DNA of 64,000 nucleotides from Candidatus Krumholzibacteriota bacterium. Lineage in GTDB: Bacteria > Krumholzibacteriota > Krumholzibacteriia > Krumholzibacteriales > Krumholzibacteriaceae. Shown piece by piece: positions 40,887-49,968 of this stretch. Location: positions 124,001 to 188,000 of the forward strand of contig JAFGBF010000003.1 in assembly GCA_016933255.1 (NCBI GenBank), given 5' to 3'. Position 1 is the first letter of the stretch. Every line of letters starts with the position of its first letter. The notes under the pieces were generated by a model. That model was not told the origin of the DNA, searched no databases, and worked only from the letters and a program-made list of their open reading frames with translations. The position numbers were made by a program, and so were the translations under genes.

Positions 40887-41597
40887 GTGAAACTGACCAC
40901 ACGTTACTATGTTCTTTCTCTGGGTGGGCAGACTAACAGGCTTTATGAGGCGTTCCGGGATAATCTCATCGATATTCAAAACAGGAATTTCCCGATTGAG
41001 TCTGCCGATAAGATAGGCAAAAATGTCAAAATGGGGGCGAGAGACGATCAGGTGAGGGAATTCATTCGCACGGCAGACAGACACTTCGACCACTATTTTA
41101 AACATGACCCGCTTCAATTCGTCGTGGTCGGGGAAAGAAAACACCTGTCGATATTCGAGTCCGTGACATTGCACCAGGATGTGCTGATAGGCTGGGTCGA
41201 AGGCGATTATACTGAAACTTCTCCGCATGACCTGGGCAAAATTGTATGGCCGATCGTTAAGGACGCAATGGCCGGCACGAATGAAAAAGCGATGCATAAC
41301 CTGGAAAGGGCGGAAAAGACCCGGAATATCACCTCCGGGATTGAAGCGGTAGGACGAAAGGCGGGTTTAGCCGAGGGAGACACATTGTTTGTTGAAGAAG
41401 ATTATCATATGAAGGGCGGCATTCGCAGTACGGATCATTCGTTCATTACTCCCGAGGAACTGGACATCCGAGAGGTGATCAACGATGTGGTGGATGCCAT
41501 TATTGAAAAAGTGCTGGGGAAAAGTGGAAAAGTGATTTTCCTGGGAAGCGGTTCGCTTACAAAGCAGCGGAGAATAGCTCTCATAGCAGCAGGCTGA
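40887..41597 (+). CDS. baeRF-like protein (bacterial archaeo-eukaryotic release factor-like)
   Basis: FVVVGERKHLSIF...GWVEGDYTETSPHDLGKIVWP...GLAEGDTLFVEEDYHMKG...GKVIFLGSGSLTKQRRIALI. Confidence 0.7.
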   Translation: MKLTTRYYVLSLGGQTNRLYEAFRDNLIDIQNRNFPIESADKIGKNVKMGARDDQVREFIRTADRHFDHYFKHDPLQFVVVGERKHLSIFESVTLHQDVLIGWVEGDYTETSPHDLGKIVWPIVKDAMAGTNEKAMHNLERAEKTRNITSGIEAVGRKAGLAEGDTLFVEEDYHMKGGIRSTDHSFITPEELDIREVINDVVDAIIEKVLGKSGKVIFLGSGSLTKQRRIALIAAG

Positions 41598-41643
41598 TTG
41601 CACAACAACAGCAAGGATCTGATTTGAAGGAGGTGAAGTGGAA

Positions 41644-41790
41644 ATGCTTTTTACTATAGGAATAGTACTTTTGATTCTGTGGCTTCTCGGGCTGATTACG
41701 GCGCACACATTCGGTGGAGTCCTTCACGTTCTCCTGGTTATCGCGGTCGTAATGGTAGTCATACGGCTGCTCCAGGGTCGACGAATATAG
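41644..41790 (+). CDS. lmo0937-family small membrane protein, 48 aa
   Basis: Read by hand: MLFTIGIVLLILWLLGLITAHTFGGVLHVLLVIAVVMVVIRLLQGRRI*; GGAGGTGA upstream. Confidence 0.9.
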   Translation: MLFTIGIVLLILWLLGLITAHTFGGVLHVLLVIAVVMVVIRLLQGRRI

Positions 41791-41911
41791 TACGGGACAA
41801 AAGGAAAGAGAGTTCCAAAATTAAAAAGATAATCACTGCGATCCATGCGGCTTTACTCATGGGTCTGTTACTGGCAACCGCCGACCAGGGCGTTTGTGAA
41901 GCAAGGAGTTC

Positions 41912-42448
41912 ATGATGATATTCAATAAAACGGAATGCACCAAGGGTGGAACGTTGGCTGCATTATTGGTGTTTTTGATGTTGGCAATGAGTCTTTCGGC
42001 GTGCGGCGATAAAACTCCGTCCGAGAATGCAAAAGCTACCGGCGACGCGGTCGGCGACGCCATGGAAGCCACGGGCGAGGCCGTTGGTGACGCCGCGAAA
42101 GCGACCGGAAGCGCGGTAGGCGGCGCTATTGAGGCGACCGGAGAATTTCTGACCCAGACGAGGGAGGCGGATCTCAAAATCGCCCTGGAGACCCTCGAAA
42201 GGATCGAAAAGGAGTGGCAGGACCTTCAGGCAAAATCAGCGCCGGTCGGAGACGCGGCAAAGATCGAATTCCTGGAGACCAGACAGCAGATGTCGGAGGC
42301 GCTGGTTGACGCAAGAGCAAGGCTTGCCGAGGCGAAAGACGCGAGCGCCGACAGCTGGCGGGAGGACGCCAAGCCGGCGCTCGACGACGCCCTGCAAAAG
42401 GCTCAGGGGCTTTTCGAGGATGCGTACGCCAAATTCGGCGGCAAGTAG
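41912..42448 (+). CDS. Lipoprotein with LEA-like 11-residue repeats
   Basis: Lipobox LSAC; AKATGDAVGDA/MEATGEAVGDA/AKATGSAVGGA/IEATGEFLTQT. Confidence 0.8.
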   Translation: MMIFNKTECTKGGTLAALLVFLMLAMSLSACGDKTPSENAKATGDAVGDAMEATGEAVGDAAKATGSAVGGAIEATGEFLTQTREADLKIALETLERIEKEWQDLQAKSAPVGDAAKIEFLETRQQMSEALVDARARLAEAKDASADSWREDAKPALDDALQKAQGLFEDAYAKFGGK

Positions 42449-42489
42449 AAACGTTTGAAACGTTGAGGAATGTGTGAAGAGGTGAATCT

Positions 42490-42714
42490 ATGAGTACGAT
42501 AAAGATAGTCGCGATCCTCTTGATAGTCGTCGGCATCGCCGGTCTGGTGTATGGTGGGTTTGTTTACACCAAAGAGACACACGAGGCCAGTTTGGGTTCG
42601 ATCGAGATGTCGATCCAGGAAAAGCGCACCGTCAACGTCCCTCTCTGGGCCGGCGTCGGCGTGTTGCTGGTCGGAGGCACTCTTCTGTTTGTGCCTGGCA
42701 GGAAAAGTCAGTAA
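42490..42714 (+). CDS. Small two-TM membrane protein (DUF3185-like)
   Basis: MSTIKIVAILLIVVGIAGLVYGGFVYTKETHEASLGSIEMSIQEKRTVNVPLWAGVGVLLVGGTLLFV. Confidence 0.75.
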   Translation: MSTIKIVAILLIVVGIAGLVYGGFVYTKETHEASLGSIEMSIQEKRTVNVPLWAGVGVLLVGGTLLFVPGRKSQ

Positions 42715-42775
42715 TTGTCTATCTGTGTTTTCTGAAGGTTGAAAAAAAAGGTTCATTTTAAACGGAGGTAACGTT

Positions 42776-43318
42776 TTGTTGAAAAAATTGTTGCTGGTGA
42801 CGGGGTTGATTGTATTGATGTCCGCCCAGGCGGGCGCGCAGAGCATATGTCTGGGCCCACAGATAGGTTATTATAAAGCGCGGGGCGCGGACGAGGGCGA
42901 TTTTATGTATGGGGGGGCGCTGAGAGTAAAATTGATGCCTATGATAGGTATCGAGGCATCGATCAACTATCGCCAGGAAAAGTATGGCGACGACGCCGTG
43001 ACGGTTCGAAGCTGGCCCGTGATGGTGACCGGACTTATATATCCGGTCCCGATGGTCTACGGCGCCATGGGCTTCGGTTGGTACAACACCACCATAGATT
43101 ATGACCAGAGCCTGTTGCCGATTCTAGAAGACAATACAGTACAGAAAATCGGCTGGCACTTCGGTGGAGGCGTGGAACTGCCGGTCGGGGAGAATGTAAA
43201 ATTGACTGGAGACATCCGTTACGTTTTCCTGGATTACGATTTCGAGGCAATTCCGGGCAGCGATGATCTAGACAGTAACTTCTATGTCATCACCGCGGGG
43301 GTCCTGTTCGAATTATAA
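42776..43318 (+). CDS. Outer membrane beta-barrel protein (OmpX/OmpA-barrel-like)
   Basis: Signal peptide, strand-like pattern, C-terminal FYVITAGVLFEL; TTG start after GGAGG. Confidence 0.8.
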   Translation: MLKKLLLVTGLIVLMSAQAGAQSICLGPQIGYYKARGADEGDFMYGGALRVKLMPMIGIEASINYRQEKYGDDAVTVRSWPVMVTGLIYPVPMVYGAMGFGWYNTTIDYDQSLLPILEDNTVQKIGWHFGGGVELPVGENVKLTGDIRYVFLDYDFEAIPGSDDLDSNFYVITAGVLFEL

Positions 43319-43522
43319 TTGTCGCCAATAATCAGTAAAGAAGGCCGGGCGGAGGGAGCAATGATTGGCCGAACGACTGGGCTGTGCGAAACAGTCTCCG
43401 GCGGCACATATCGTACGGGTTGATTCCATCTGTACAACTTGTAGTGTAGGTTCGGAAGTTTAATTCAGAGGAGATGATCAAGTGCGAAATACTATTATAT
43501 TGGAATATTCCCGGGTGGTCGT

Positions 43523-43590
43523 GACCTGACCCCCTTGATCTTCAAATCGAATATATCTCATAACTCGGATCCAATCTAGGGGGCTGGGTC
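43523..43590. repeat. Imperfect inverted repeat (17-nt arms, 34-nt spacer), possible element remnant
   Basis: GACCTGACCCCCTTGAT ... ATCTAGGGGGCTGGGTC; 13 of 17 arm positions complementary by hand alignment. Confidence 0.5.
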
Positions 43591-43599
43591 ATCCTGTTT

Positions 43600-43740
43600 G
43601 AGCTTGTATTCCTGGGTACTGCTTTAAATTCACCGGCCCTGGTAGATATTTCGGTTGGATTTGGTGGTTTTATTGTCGGACCAATATGGTATATTTGGAT
43701 GGGGTTTGTGCGGAGGTCATTAGCCGGCGAAGAGGAGCAA
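43600..43740 (+). pseudogene. Possible 3' fragment of a membrane-protein gene
   Basis: Open frame without start: LVFLGTALNSPALVDISVGFGGFIVGPIWYIWMGFVRRSLAGEEEQENTH. Confidence 0.3.
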
Positions 43741-43750
43741 GAAAATACCC

Positions 43751-44263
43751 ATGAATCCGGAGATCGTTATCAGGGACGAGACAGATTCCGATGTAGGCGC
43801 AATAACCGAGGTTACCGCCGCTGCGTTTAAGGCTCTCGAGATCAGCAATCACACTGAACAGCATATCATTGTGGCACTACGCGACGCCAAAGCCCTCGCG
43901 ATATCCCTCGTCGCAGAGGTGGATCGCCGAATTATTGGGCATATTGCCTTTTCTCCCGTTACAATTTCAGACGGCACTCCAAACTGGTACGGCCTGGGAC
44001 CTGTTTCGGTGATGCCGGAGCATCAGAAGCAGGGCGTAGGAAAAGCTCTGATACGGGAAGGGCTTGCACGGTTGAAGGATATAAATGCTCAAGGATGTTG
44101 CCTTGTTGGACATCCGGATTACTACAAGAAATTCGGATTCAAGAATGTTCCCGGGCTAATGGTTGAGGGGGTGCCGCAGGAGGTATTTTTCGCCCTGTCT
44201 TTCGACGGGCATACTCCGCAGGGCACTGTCAATTTCCATGAAGGATTCATGGCGGATAGCTGA
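43751..44263 (+). CDS. GNAT-family N-acetyltransferase
   Basis: RDETDSDVGAITEVTAAAF; LGPVSVMPEHQKQGVGKALIREGL. Confidence 0.94.
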   Translation: MNPEIVIRDETDSDVGAITEVTAAAFKALEISNHTEQHIIVALRDAKALAISLVAEVDRRIIGHIAFSPVTISDGTPNWYGLGPVSVMPEHQKQGVGKALIREGLARLKDINAQGCCLVGHPDYYKKFGFKNVPGLMVEGVPQEVFFALSFDGHTPQGTVNFHEGFMADS

Positions 44264-44427
44264 CAACAAGGCGTAGGCGCCGGAGCCGCAGAGTATATTT
44301 TGACAGGCTAACCGTCGATTACAGCCGGCGGGATATTCCCTGTAACGTTTTTGCCCGGGTAGGGCCCGAGCCAGGGTCGCCCAGTGGCTGAAGCGAAGAT
44401 CATTAGATGCGCTTGTCAGGAGGTGAA

Positions 44428-44583
44428 ATGGAGAAGTCAACTATTAGTGCGCTGATCGTAGCTGGAAGTTCCGTGCTGGTCGGGATCGTACAGGTTGGCG
44501 TTCTACGAGCTGCCAGGAGGCACAGGAAGTCTGAGAATGAAGACGCAGTTGAAAAGAGATCAGAAGATCTGCCGGGTCCATAG
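44428..44583 (+). CDS. Short hypothetical membrane protein, 51 aa
   Basis: AGGAGGTGA RBS then MEKSTISALIVAGSSVLVGIVQVGVLRAARRHRKSENEDAVEKRSEDLPGP*. Confidence 0.5.
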   Translation: MEKSTISALIVAGSSVLVGIVQVGVLRAARRHRKSENEDAVEKRSEDLPGP

Positions 44584-44589
44584 CAAAAG

Positions 44590-45258
44590 ATGACGACACA
44601 CAAGATAATGGAGTACCCGATGGAAGAAAAGAAGGAGAAATATTGGAGCAGATTTCCAGATACATACGATGAAAATCAGGGGTATGTCGTCGGGAAGGAA
44701 CTTCTTGGTGATATTTCAGAAAAACTGAACGACTTGTCGACTTTGGGTGAAGTTGTAGAGTTTGGGTGCGGTACTGGATATTTCTCGGAAATAATTTCTC
44801 AAAAGGCGAATCGGATGATCTCTACTGATCTGTCAGATGAACTGCTCGATAAAGCGAAGGCCCGATTGGGAGACGATTCCAGGATAACCATACAGAGAGA
44901 AAATTGTATCGAGACATCTTTTTCATCTGATAGTTTTGACGCGGTACTCATGGCAAATTTGATCCACGTTATCGAGGATCCTGTAAAAGCCCTCCAGGAA
45001 AGCCATAGGATTCTTAAAGTCGGTGGAGTTTTGATCATTGTCACTTTCACCAGTTATGGTCTGGGGTTTTTTGATGCGATAAGATTGAGTTCAAGGTACC
45101 TTCGCAGTTGGGGAAGACCTCCCCGGCATATGCACAGGTTTTCCCCTGAAAGTCTGGCCTCTTTGGTGGAATCCGCCGGATTTTCGATAAACGAATCGGT
45201 CCTTCTCGGCAGCAGGACAAAAGCCATATTCATAGTAGGACAGAAAAAACAACTGTGA
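44590..45258 (+). CDS. Class I SAM-dependent methyltransferase
   Basis: VVEFGCGTGYFSEIIS; FDAVLMANLIHVIEDP; alternative start at 44620. Confidence 0.92.
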   Translation: MTTHKIMEYPMEEKKEKYWSRFPDTYDENQGYVVGKELLGDISEKLNDLSTLGEVVEFGCGTGYFSEIISQKANRMISTDLSDELLDKAKARLGDDSRITIQRENCIETSFSSDSFDAVLMANLIHVIEDPVKALQESHRILKVGGVLIIVTFTSYGLGFFDAIRLSSRYLRSWGRPPRHMHRFSPESLASLVESAGFSINESVLLGSRTKAIFIVGQKKQL

Positions 45259-45443
45259 CAGGAGCAGAATCATTGCCTACCTGGATGCTTGCGTCGAACG
45301 GGGAACGGGTGGTAGAATAGTTGCGGACCGTCAGGGGGAAGGATGCAGAGGCTTCAACGGATCCGAACCTGCTATCTGGAGTGGTTAGGAAGGTTGAATA
45401 GGTAGCCACCGCAGCTGGATGTCAGGGGCAGCACGCTGACTGA

Positions 45444-45779
45444 ATGGAGAGCAAAATGAGAATGCTGGAAGAATTTTTCCCGGAATTTGCAGGCGTACTG
45501 GATCAGATGGATTCTCTATACGGAGAGAAACGTCTGATTGATGAGAAGACCTACCAATTTCTCTGCTTCGCCCTTTCTATCAAGGCGAGATCGAAGCCCT
45601 GCGTGCTCAAGCATTTCAAGGGAGCTCTTGAAGCAGGGGCTACCGTAAAGGAATTAGCGTATATCCTCGCCCTCGTCATGCGCGAGGCGGCGGGAGCTGA
45701 TGATTGCTGGACACATGACGTGCTGGGCGATTGGAAAGAAATACTGGCTGGCAACGTCGATTGTGGCTGCGACAAATAG
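45444..45779 (+). CDS. Carboxymuconolactone decarboxylase/AhpD-like protein
   Basis: FLCFALSIKARSKPCVLKHFKGALEAGATVKELAYILALVMREAAG. Confidence 0.87.
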   Translation: MESKMRMLEEFFPEFAGVLDQMDSLYGEKRLIDEKTYQFLCFALSIKARSKPCVLKHFKGALEAGATVKELAYILALVMREAAGADDCWTHDVLGDWKEILAGNVDCGCDK

Positions 45780-45838
45780 AATGGATTCTCACAAAACTTG
45801 ATATATAAGGGCGATCCGGAAGGCGCGGGCGAAGATCA

Positions 45839-46570
45839 ATGGATTCTGAATTCAGGAATGTGTATGACGATGAACAGAGAGCCAGGGCTTACGCACAGCT
45901 TGATTTTCCAGGCACGTACTACCTTGCTTTTCGAGACCTGTCATCGGTTTTTGAAAATCATGCAAAGGGGAAACGCGCTGTTGATTTCGGGTGCGGCACA
46001 GGAAGGTCGACAAGGTTCCTGAGAGACCTGGGATTCGAGGTTGTGGGCATCGATATCTCGCGTCCGATGCTGGATGAAGCACGCAGGCTGGATCCCGATG
46101 GGGATTATCGTTTAGTCAAAGACGGAGACTTTGGCGGCCTGAAAGGCTGTCTCTTTGATTTGGTCCTCTCTGCATTTACATTCGATAATATCCCGACCAT
46201 GGGAGAGAGAAAGGCCGCTCTTTTGTCGCTTAAAGATCTTCTTGCTGAGGATGGCTGCATTGTCAGTGTGGTTTCGGCACCTGAGATATATATTAACGAA
46301 TGGGTCTCTTTCAGCACCAGGGACTACCCCGAGAACAGGAATGCCGTCAGCGGCGACAGGGTCCTCATAGAGATCCTCGGCGTAGGTGATGCCCGCCCTG
46401 TAGAAGATTCGGTATGTTCAGATGACGACTACCAGCGGTTGTTCAGGCAGTCTGGTCTGTCGGTCCTTGAGACTCTCCGTCCGCTCGCGAAAGGCAACGA
46501 GCCTGTCAAATGGGTGAGTGAGACGGAAATAGCTCCCTGGACGGTCTATGTCCTCGGTGCAGGTTCGTAA
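45839..46570 (+). CDS. Class I SAM-dependent methyltransferase
   Basis: AVDFGCGTGRSTRFLRDLGFEVVGIDIS. Confidence 0.92.
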   Translation: MDSEFRNVYDDEQRARAYAQLDFPGTYYLAFRDLSSVFENHAKGKRAVDFGCGTGRSTRFLRDLGFEVVGIDISRPMLDEARRLDPDGDYRLVKDGDFGGLKGCLFDLVLSAFTFDNIPTMGERKAALLSLKDLLAEDGCIVSVVSAPEIYINEWVSFSTRDYPENRNAVSGDRVLIEILGVGDARPVEDSVCSDDDYQRLFRQSGLSVLETLRPLAKGNEPVKWVSETEIAPWTVYVLGAGS

Positions 46571-46592
46571 ACGAGGCTGGAAAAATATCAGA

Positions 46593-47522
46593 ATGAATAT
46601 TGGAAATAACATTATGCAGGCGATTGGAGACACATCCATGGTGCGGTTACGCAGTGTTGTCCCGCCCGGCTGTGCCGAGATCTTCGCGAAACTTGAATGG
46701 GAAAACCCGACCGGCAGCATGAAAGACCGTATGGCGCAGGCGATGATCTCAGGAGCCGAGAAAGACGGACGGTTGAGGCCGGGAGATAAAATCGTCGAAT
46801 ACACGGGAGGCAGCACCGGCATATCACTCGCATTGATCTGTGCCGCAAAGGGGTACAGTCTTCATATAGTGACTTCCGATGCGTTCAGCAGAGACAAGTT
46901 GAATCAGATGTCGGCTTTTGGCGCCGAACTTACGCAGGTGCCGAGTGAGGGAGGACTCACTACCAGCAGACTGATAAGGGATATGATCAAAGTCGCTGAA
47001 GAACTCAGTAAAAGGCCGGGGACATACTGGACTGACCAACTTAACAACTTCGACAGTATCTCGGGGTACTATCCCTTGGCCGAGGAGATATGGAAGCAGA
47101 CAGAAGGAAAGCTCGACGCGTTTGTTCAATGCGTCGGAACCGCGGCTTCATTGCGGGGTGTGGCAACGGTGTTAAAGCGGTACAATCCAAGGCTGAAAAT
47201 AGCGGCGGTCGAGCCGGGTGAATCGGCGGTACTGGCAGGCGGCCAGTCCGGGCCTCACAAGATAGAAGGAGTCGGAATCGGCTATACACCCCCTCTATGG
47301 AACGAGGAGATCGTCGATGAGATCATTGCGGTCAAAACAGATGACGCAAAAGATATGGCAAGGCGCCTGGCTCGCGAGGAGGGTCTCTTTGCCGGCACAT
47401 CTTCAGGAGCAAATGTTGTCGCGGCAATCCGAATGGGAGAGCGTCTGGGCCCGGATGCCAGGATAGCTACTTTGATGGTCGACTCCGGCCTAAAATATCT
47501 CAGTACCGATCTCTACCGATGA
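46593..47522 (+). CDS. Cysteine synthase family (PLP fold II) protein
   Basis: IFAKLEWENPTGSMKDRMA; EYTGGSTGISLALICAAKGY; ATG at 46593 avoids overlap. Confidence 0.92.
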   Translation: MNIGNNIMQAIGDTSMVRLRSVVPPGCAEIFAKLEWENPTGSMKDRMAQAMISGAEKDGRLRPGDKIVEYTGGSTGISLALICAAKGYSLHIVTSDAFSRDKLNQMSAFGAELTQVPSEGGLTTSRLIRDMIKVAEELSKRPGTYWTDQLNNFDSISGYYPLAEEIWKQTEGKLDAFVQCVGTAASLRGVATVLKRYNPRLKIAAVEPGESAVLAGGQSGPHKIEGVGIGYTPPLWNEEIVDEIIAVKTDDAKDMARRLAREEGLFAGTSSGANVVAAIRMGERLGPDARIATLMVDSGLKYLSTDLYR

Positions 47523-47721
47523 GGAAGCGGATTCCGGCCGGCTTGAAAGAGGATTCCTTACTTTCCTGTGGCTGCCCCGCTGACAATGTGGTAGCCTTTG
47601 GCGCAGACGCCTGGGGGATGACGCGGTCCAGTTATACTATTCAGACAAAGACAGGAGGTGATTTGAAAGAGAGGGATATTTCTAGGGCTGGAGGCTTCTT
47701 TTTAATAAGGAGGGAAATATT

Positions 47722-48126
47722 ATGGGTATGATGAAAGAGTTTAAAGAGTTTGCGGTAAAGGGAAATGTCGTTGATATGGCGGTAGGCATCATTATCGGCG
47801 TCGCATTCGGCAAGATCATCTCATCCTTTGTTGCCGACGTGATTATGCCGCCGATCGGAGTCCTTCTGGGCGGAGTCGATTTTTCAGGTCTCGTATTTAT
47901 AGTCAAAGAGGCTGCCGGAGAAGCTCCAGCTGTGGTTATCAGTTACGGGAAGTTCATACAGACCCTGATAGACTTTATAATAATCGCATTTGCAATATTT
48001 ATGGCTGTAAAGGCTATGAACTCGTTAAAAAAGAAGGAAGAAGAGGCGCCTGCGGCGCCGGCCGCTCCTCCCAAAGAAGAAGTGCTTCTTGCGGAAATAA
48101 GAGATCTGCTCAGGGAGCGGAAGTAA
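47722..48126 (+). CDS. mscL: Large-conductance mechanosensitive channel
   Basis: [46 protein letters not shown]. Confidence 0.97.
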   Translation: MGMMKEFKEFAVKGNVVDMAVGIIIGVAFGKIISSFVADVIMPPIGVLLGGVDFSGLVFIVKEAAGEAPAVVISYGKFIQTLIDFIIIAFAIFMAVKAMNSLKKKEEEAPAAPAAPPKEEVLLAEIRDLLRERK

Positions 48127-48176
48127 TCAGTGTTTTTTCGAGGGGCCGCATCGCAATCGCATCGAGAAGGAAAAGA

Positions 48177-49094
48177 ATGAATACTAAAATCTGCAGACCG
48201 AGATTTTTCACCCTGGTTCTTTTCCTTCCTGTTCTATTGGCGCTCGTCATATCAGCGGGAGGGGCGAGGGCAGAATCTTTTCGCCTGATATTCATCTGTG
48301 ATATACATCTGATGCCGGAATTGAACGGTGCCGGAGGCTTCAGGGCGGCGATAGCCCGGATAAACGAACTCGATCCGGATCTTGTCATAACAGGGGGGGA
48401 CCTCATATATGACGCCCTCGAGGCTGACTACAAGAGGTCCTCCTCACTTTACGACCTGTATATCGCCCTGCGCGATGAGATCGATGCCCCTGTCTATGAT
48501 GTCATAGGAAATCACGAAGTCTTCGGCCTTTACCCTTCGAGCGGGATCGACCCGGGCCATGCCGAATATGGAAAGAAGATGTTTATCGACAGAATTGGTG
48601 AAGGATCCACCTACAGGTCGTTCGATTTCAGGGGATGGCATTTTATTCTTCTCGATACGATAGGCTTTACTTCCGACAGAAAATATTTCGGGCTTGTCGG
48701 ACGCGGCCAGCTCGAATGGATAGCGCGCGACCTTGAGAAAACAGGGCAGGATACGCCGATAGCTGTTGCAGGGCATATTCCGCTCGTGTCGGCTTACGGG
48801 CAGACAAAAAAAGGGGCAGCTTCCGCCGCCTCGCCGAATGAAGTCGTTGTGAACTCGCATGAAGTCCTCGCCTTGTTCGAAGAATATGATCTTAAGCTCG
48901 TTCTGCAGGGACACCTGCATATCGTGGAACAGATCGCAATAAAAGGAACACATTTCGTTACAGGCGGAGCGGTCAGCGGGGCCTGGTGGAAGGGCCCCTT
49001 TGAGGGTTTTCCGGAAGGATTTGTCGTTGTAGATTTCGATGGCGCGAGGTTCAGTTACTATTATGAATCGTATGGATGGAAAGCGGAGGACTGA
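48177..49094 (+). CDS. Secreted metallophosphoesterase
   Basis: FICDIHLMPE, TGGDLIYD, IGNHEVFG, AGHIPLV, LQGHLHI. Confidence 0.93.
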   Translation: MNTKICRPRFFTLVLFLPVLLALVISAGGARAESFRLIFICDIHLMPELNGAGGFRAAIARINELDPDLVITGGDLIYDALEADYKRSSSLYDLYIALRDEIDAPVYDVIGNHEVFGLYPSSGIDPGHAEYGKKMFIDRIGEGSTYRSFDFRGWHFILLDTIGFTSDRKYFGLVGRGQLEWIARDLEKTGQDTPIAVAGHIPLVSAYGQTKKGAASAASPNEVVVNSHEVLALFEEYDLKLVLQGHLHIVEQIAIKGTHFVTGGAVSGAWWKGPFEGFPEGFVVVDFDGARFSYYYESYGWKAED

Positions 49095-49095
49095 G

Positions 49096-49968
49096 ATGAA
49101 AAGGGTTCTGGCGGTATTTCTTCTCCTTTTGCTGGTCCCCTCGGTTCTCTTCTCCGGTTCGATGGTATGGAAGGCCGTGTCGAAAAACGGTAGTACCGTT
49201 TATATCGGAGGGACTGTCCATCTGCTCCGAGAGAGCGACTATCCCCTGCCCGAGGAGTACGAGAAGGCATATATCGATTCTGATATCCTTGTCCTGGAAA
49301 CGGACCTCGACGCGATGAACGATCCGGATATCCAGCAAATGATTCTGGTAAAAGGTCTTTATGAGGAAGGGAAGAGTCTGGATTCAGTCTTGTCAAAAGA
49401 AGCTTATGGGCTGTTGAACGACTACTGCGAGAGTATCGGGATCCCCCTTGCCACATTTCATCAGTTCAGACCATCGCTTGTCTCTATCGCACTCCTCGGG
49501 ATCGAACTTCAGAGGCTCGGGATCGTCCAGGCCGGGATCGACCTGTTTTACCACAAGAGGGCTAAAGCCGATGGAAAAGAGGTCAAAGGGCTCGAATCGA
49601 TCGATAAGCAGATAGACTATCTCCTTTCAATTGGAGAAGGGAACGAGGATGAGTTCGTTATACATACAGTCAAGGAACTGAGAGAAACCGGAGAAACGAT
49701 CGATGGCCTTATCGAATCCTGGAAAAATGGTGATGAAGTGAAAATGTATCAGTACATGGTGGAGAGTATCAGGGATGCGTATCCAGAGCTTTTTGACAGA
49801 TTGATATTCGAGCGCAATGGAAACTGGGTACCCCAGATAGAAGCTTTTTTCGATTCCGGGGAAAAGGAATTCGTTCTGATGGGCGCTGCGCATCTTCTGG
49901 GTGATGACGGGATAATAGAGCAACTGAGAGGGCTCGGTTACTCTGTCGAAAAATCTGCCGGCGAATGA
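49096..49968 (+). CDS. TraB/GumN family protein
   Basis: WKAVSKNGSTVYIGGTVHLLRESDYPLPEEYEKAY; VLMGAAHLLGDDGIIEQLRGLGY. Confidence 0.92.
   Translation: MKRVLAVFLLLLLVPSVLFSGSMVWKAVSKNGSTVYIGGTVHLLRESDYPLPEEYEKAYIDSDILVLETDLDAMNDPDIQQMILVKGLYEEGKSLDSVLSKEAYGLLNDYCESIGIPLATFHQFRPSLVSIALLGIELQRLGIVQAGIDLFYHKRAKADGKEVKGLESIDKQIDYLLSIGEGNEDEFVIHTVKELRETGETIDGLIESWKNGDEVKMYQYMVESIRDAYPELFDRLIFERNGNWVPQIEAFFDSGEKEFVLMGAAHLLGDDGIIEQLRGLGYSVEKSAGE

Noticed and set aside
41679-41915. 78-aa plus-strand ORF
   Set aside because: Overlaps the lmo0937-like gene in another frame and has low-quality composition; the 48-aa frame is far better supported.
38223-47612. Similar hairpins GGCACAGACGCCT (38226-38238) and GGCGCAGACGCCT (47600-47612) near both ends of the accessory region, considered as island boundary repeats
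   Set aside because: A 13-mer with one mismatch is expected many times by chance in 64 kb; no target-site duplication, integrase or tRNA nearby.
43319-47720. Integron gene-cassette array with attC sites
   Set aside because: No clear RYYYAAC...GTTRRRY paired core sites in the gaps and no integrase; only a weak ACAACAAGGCG resemblance after the GNAT gene.
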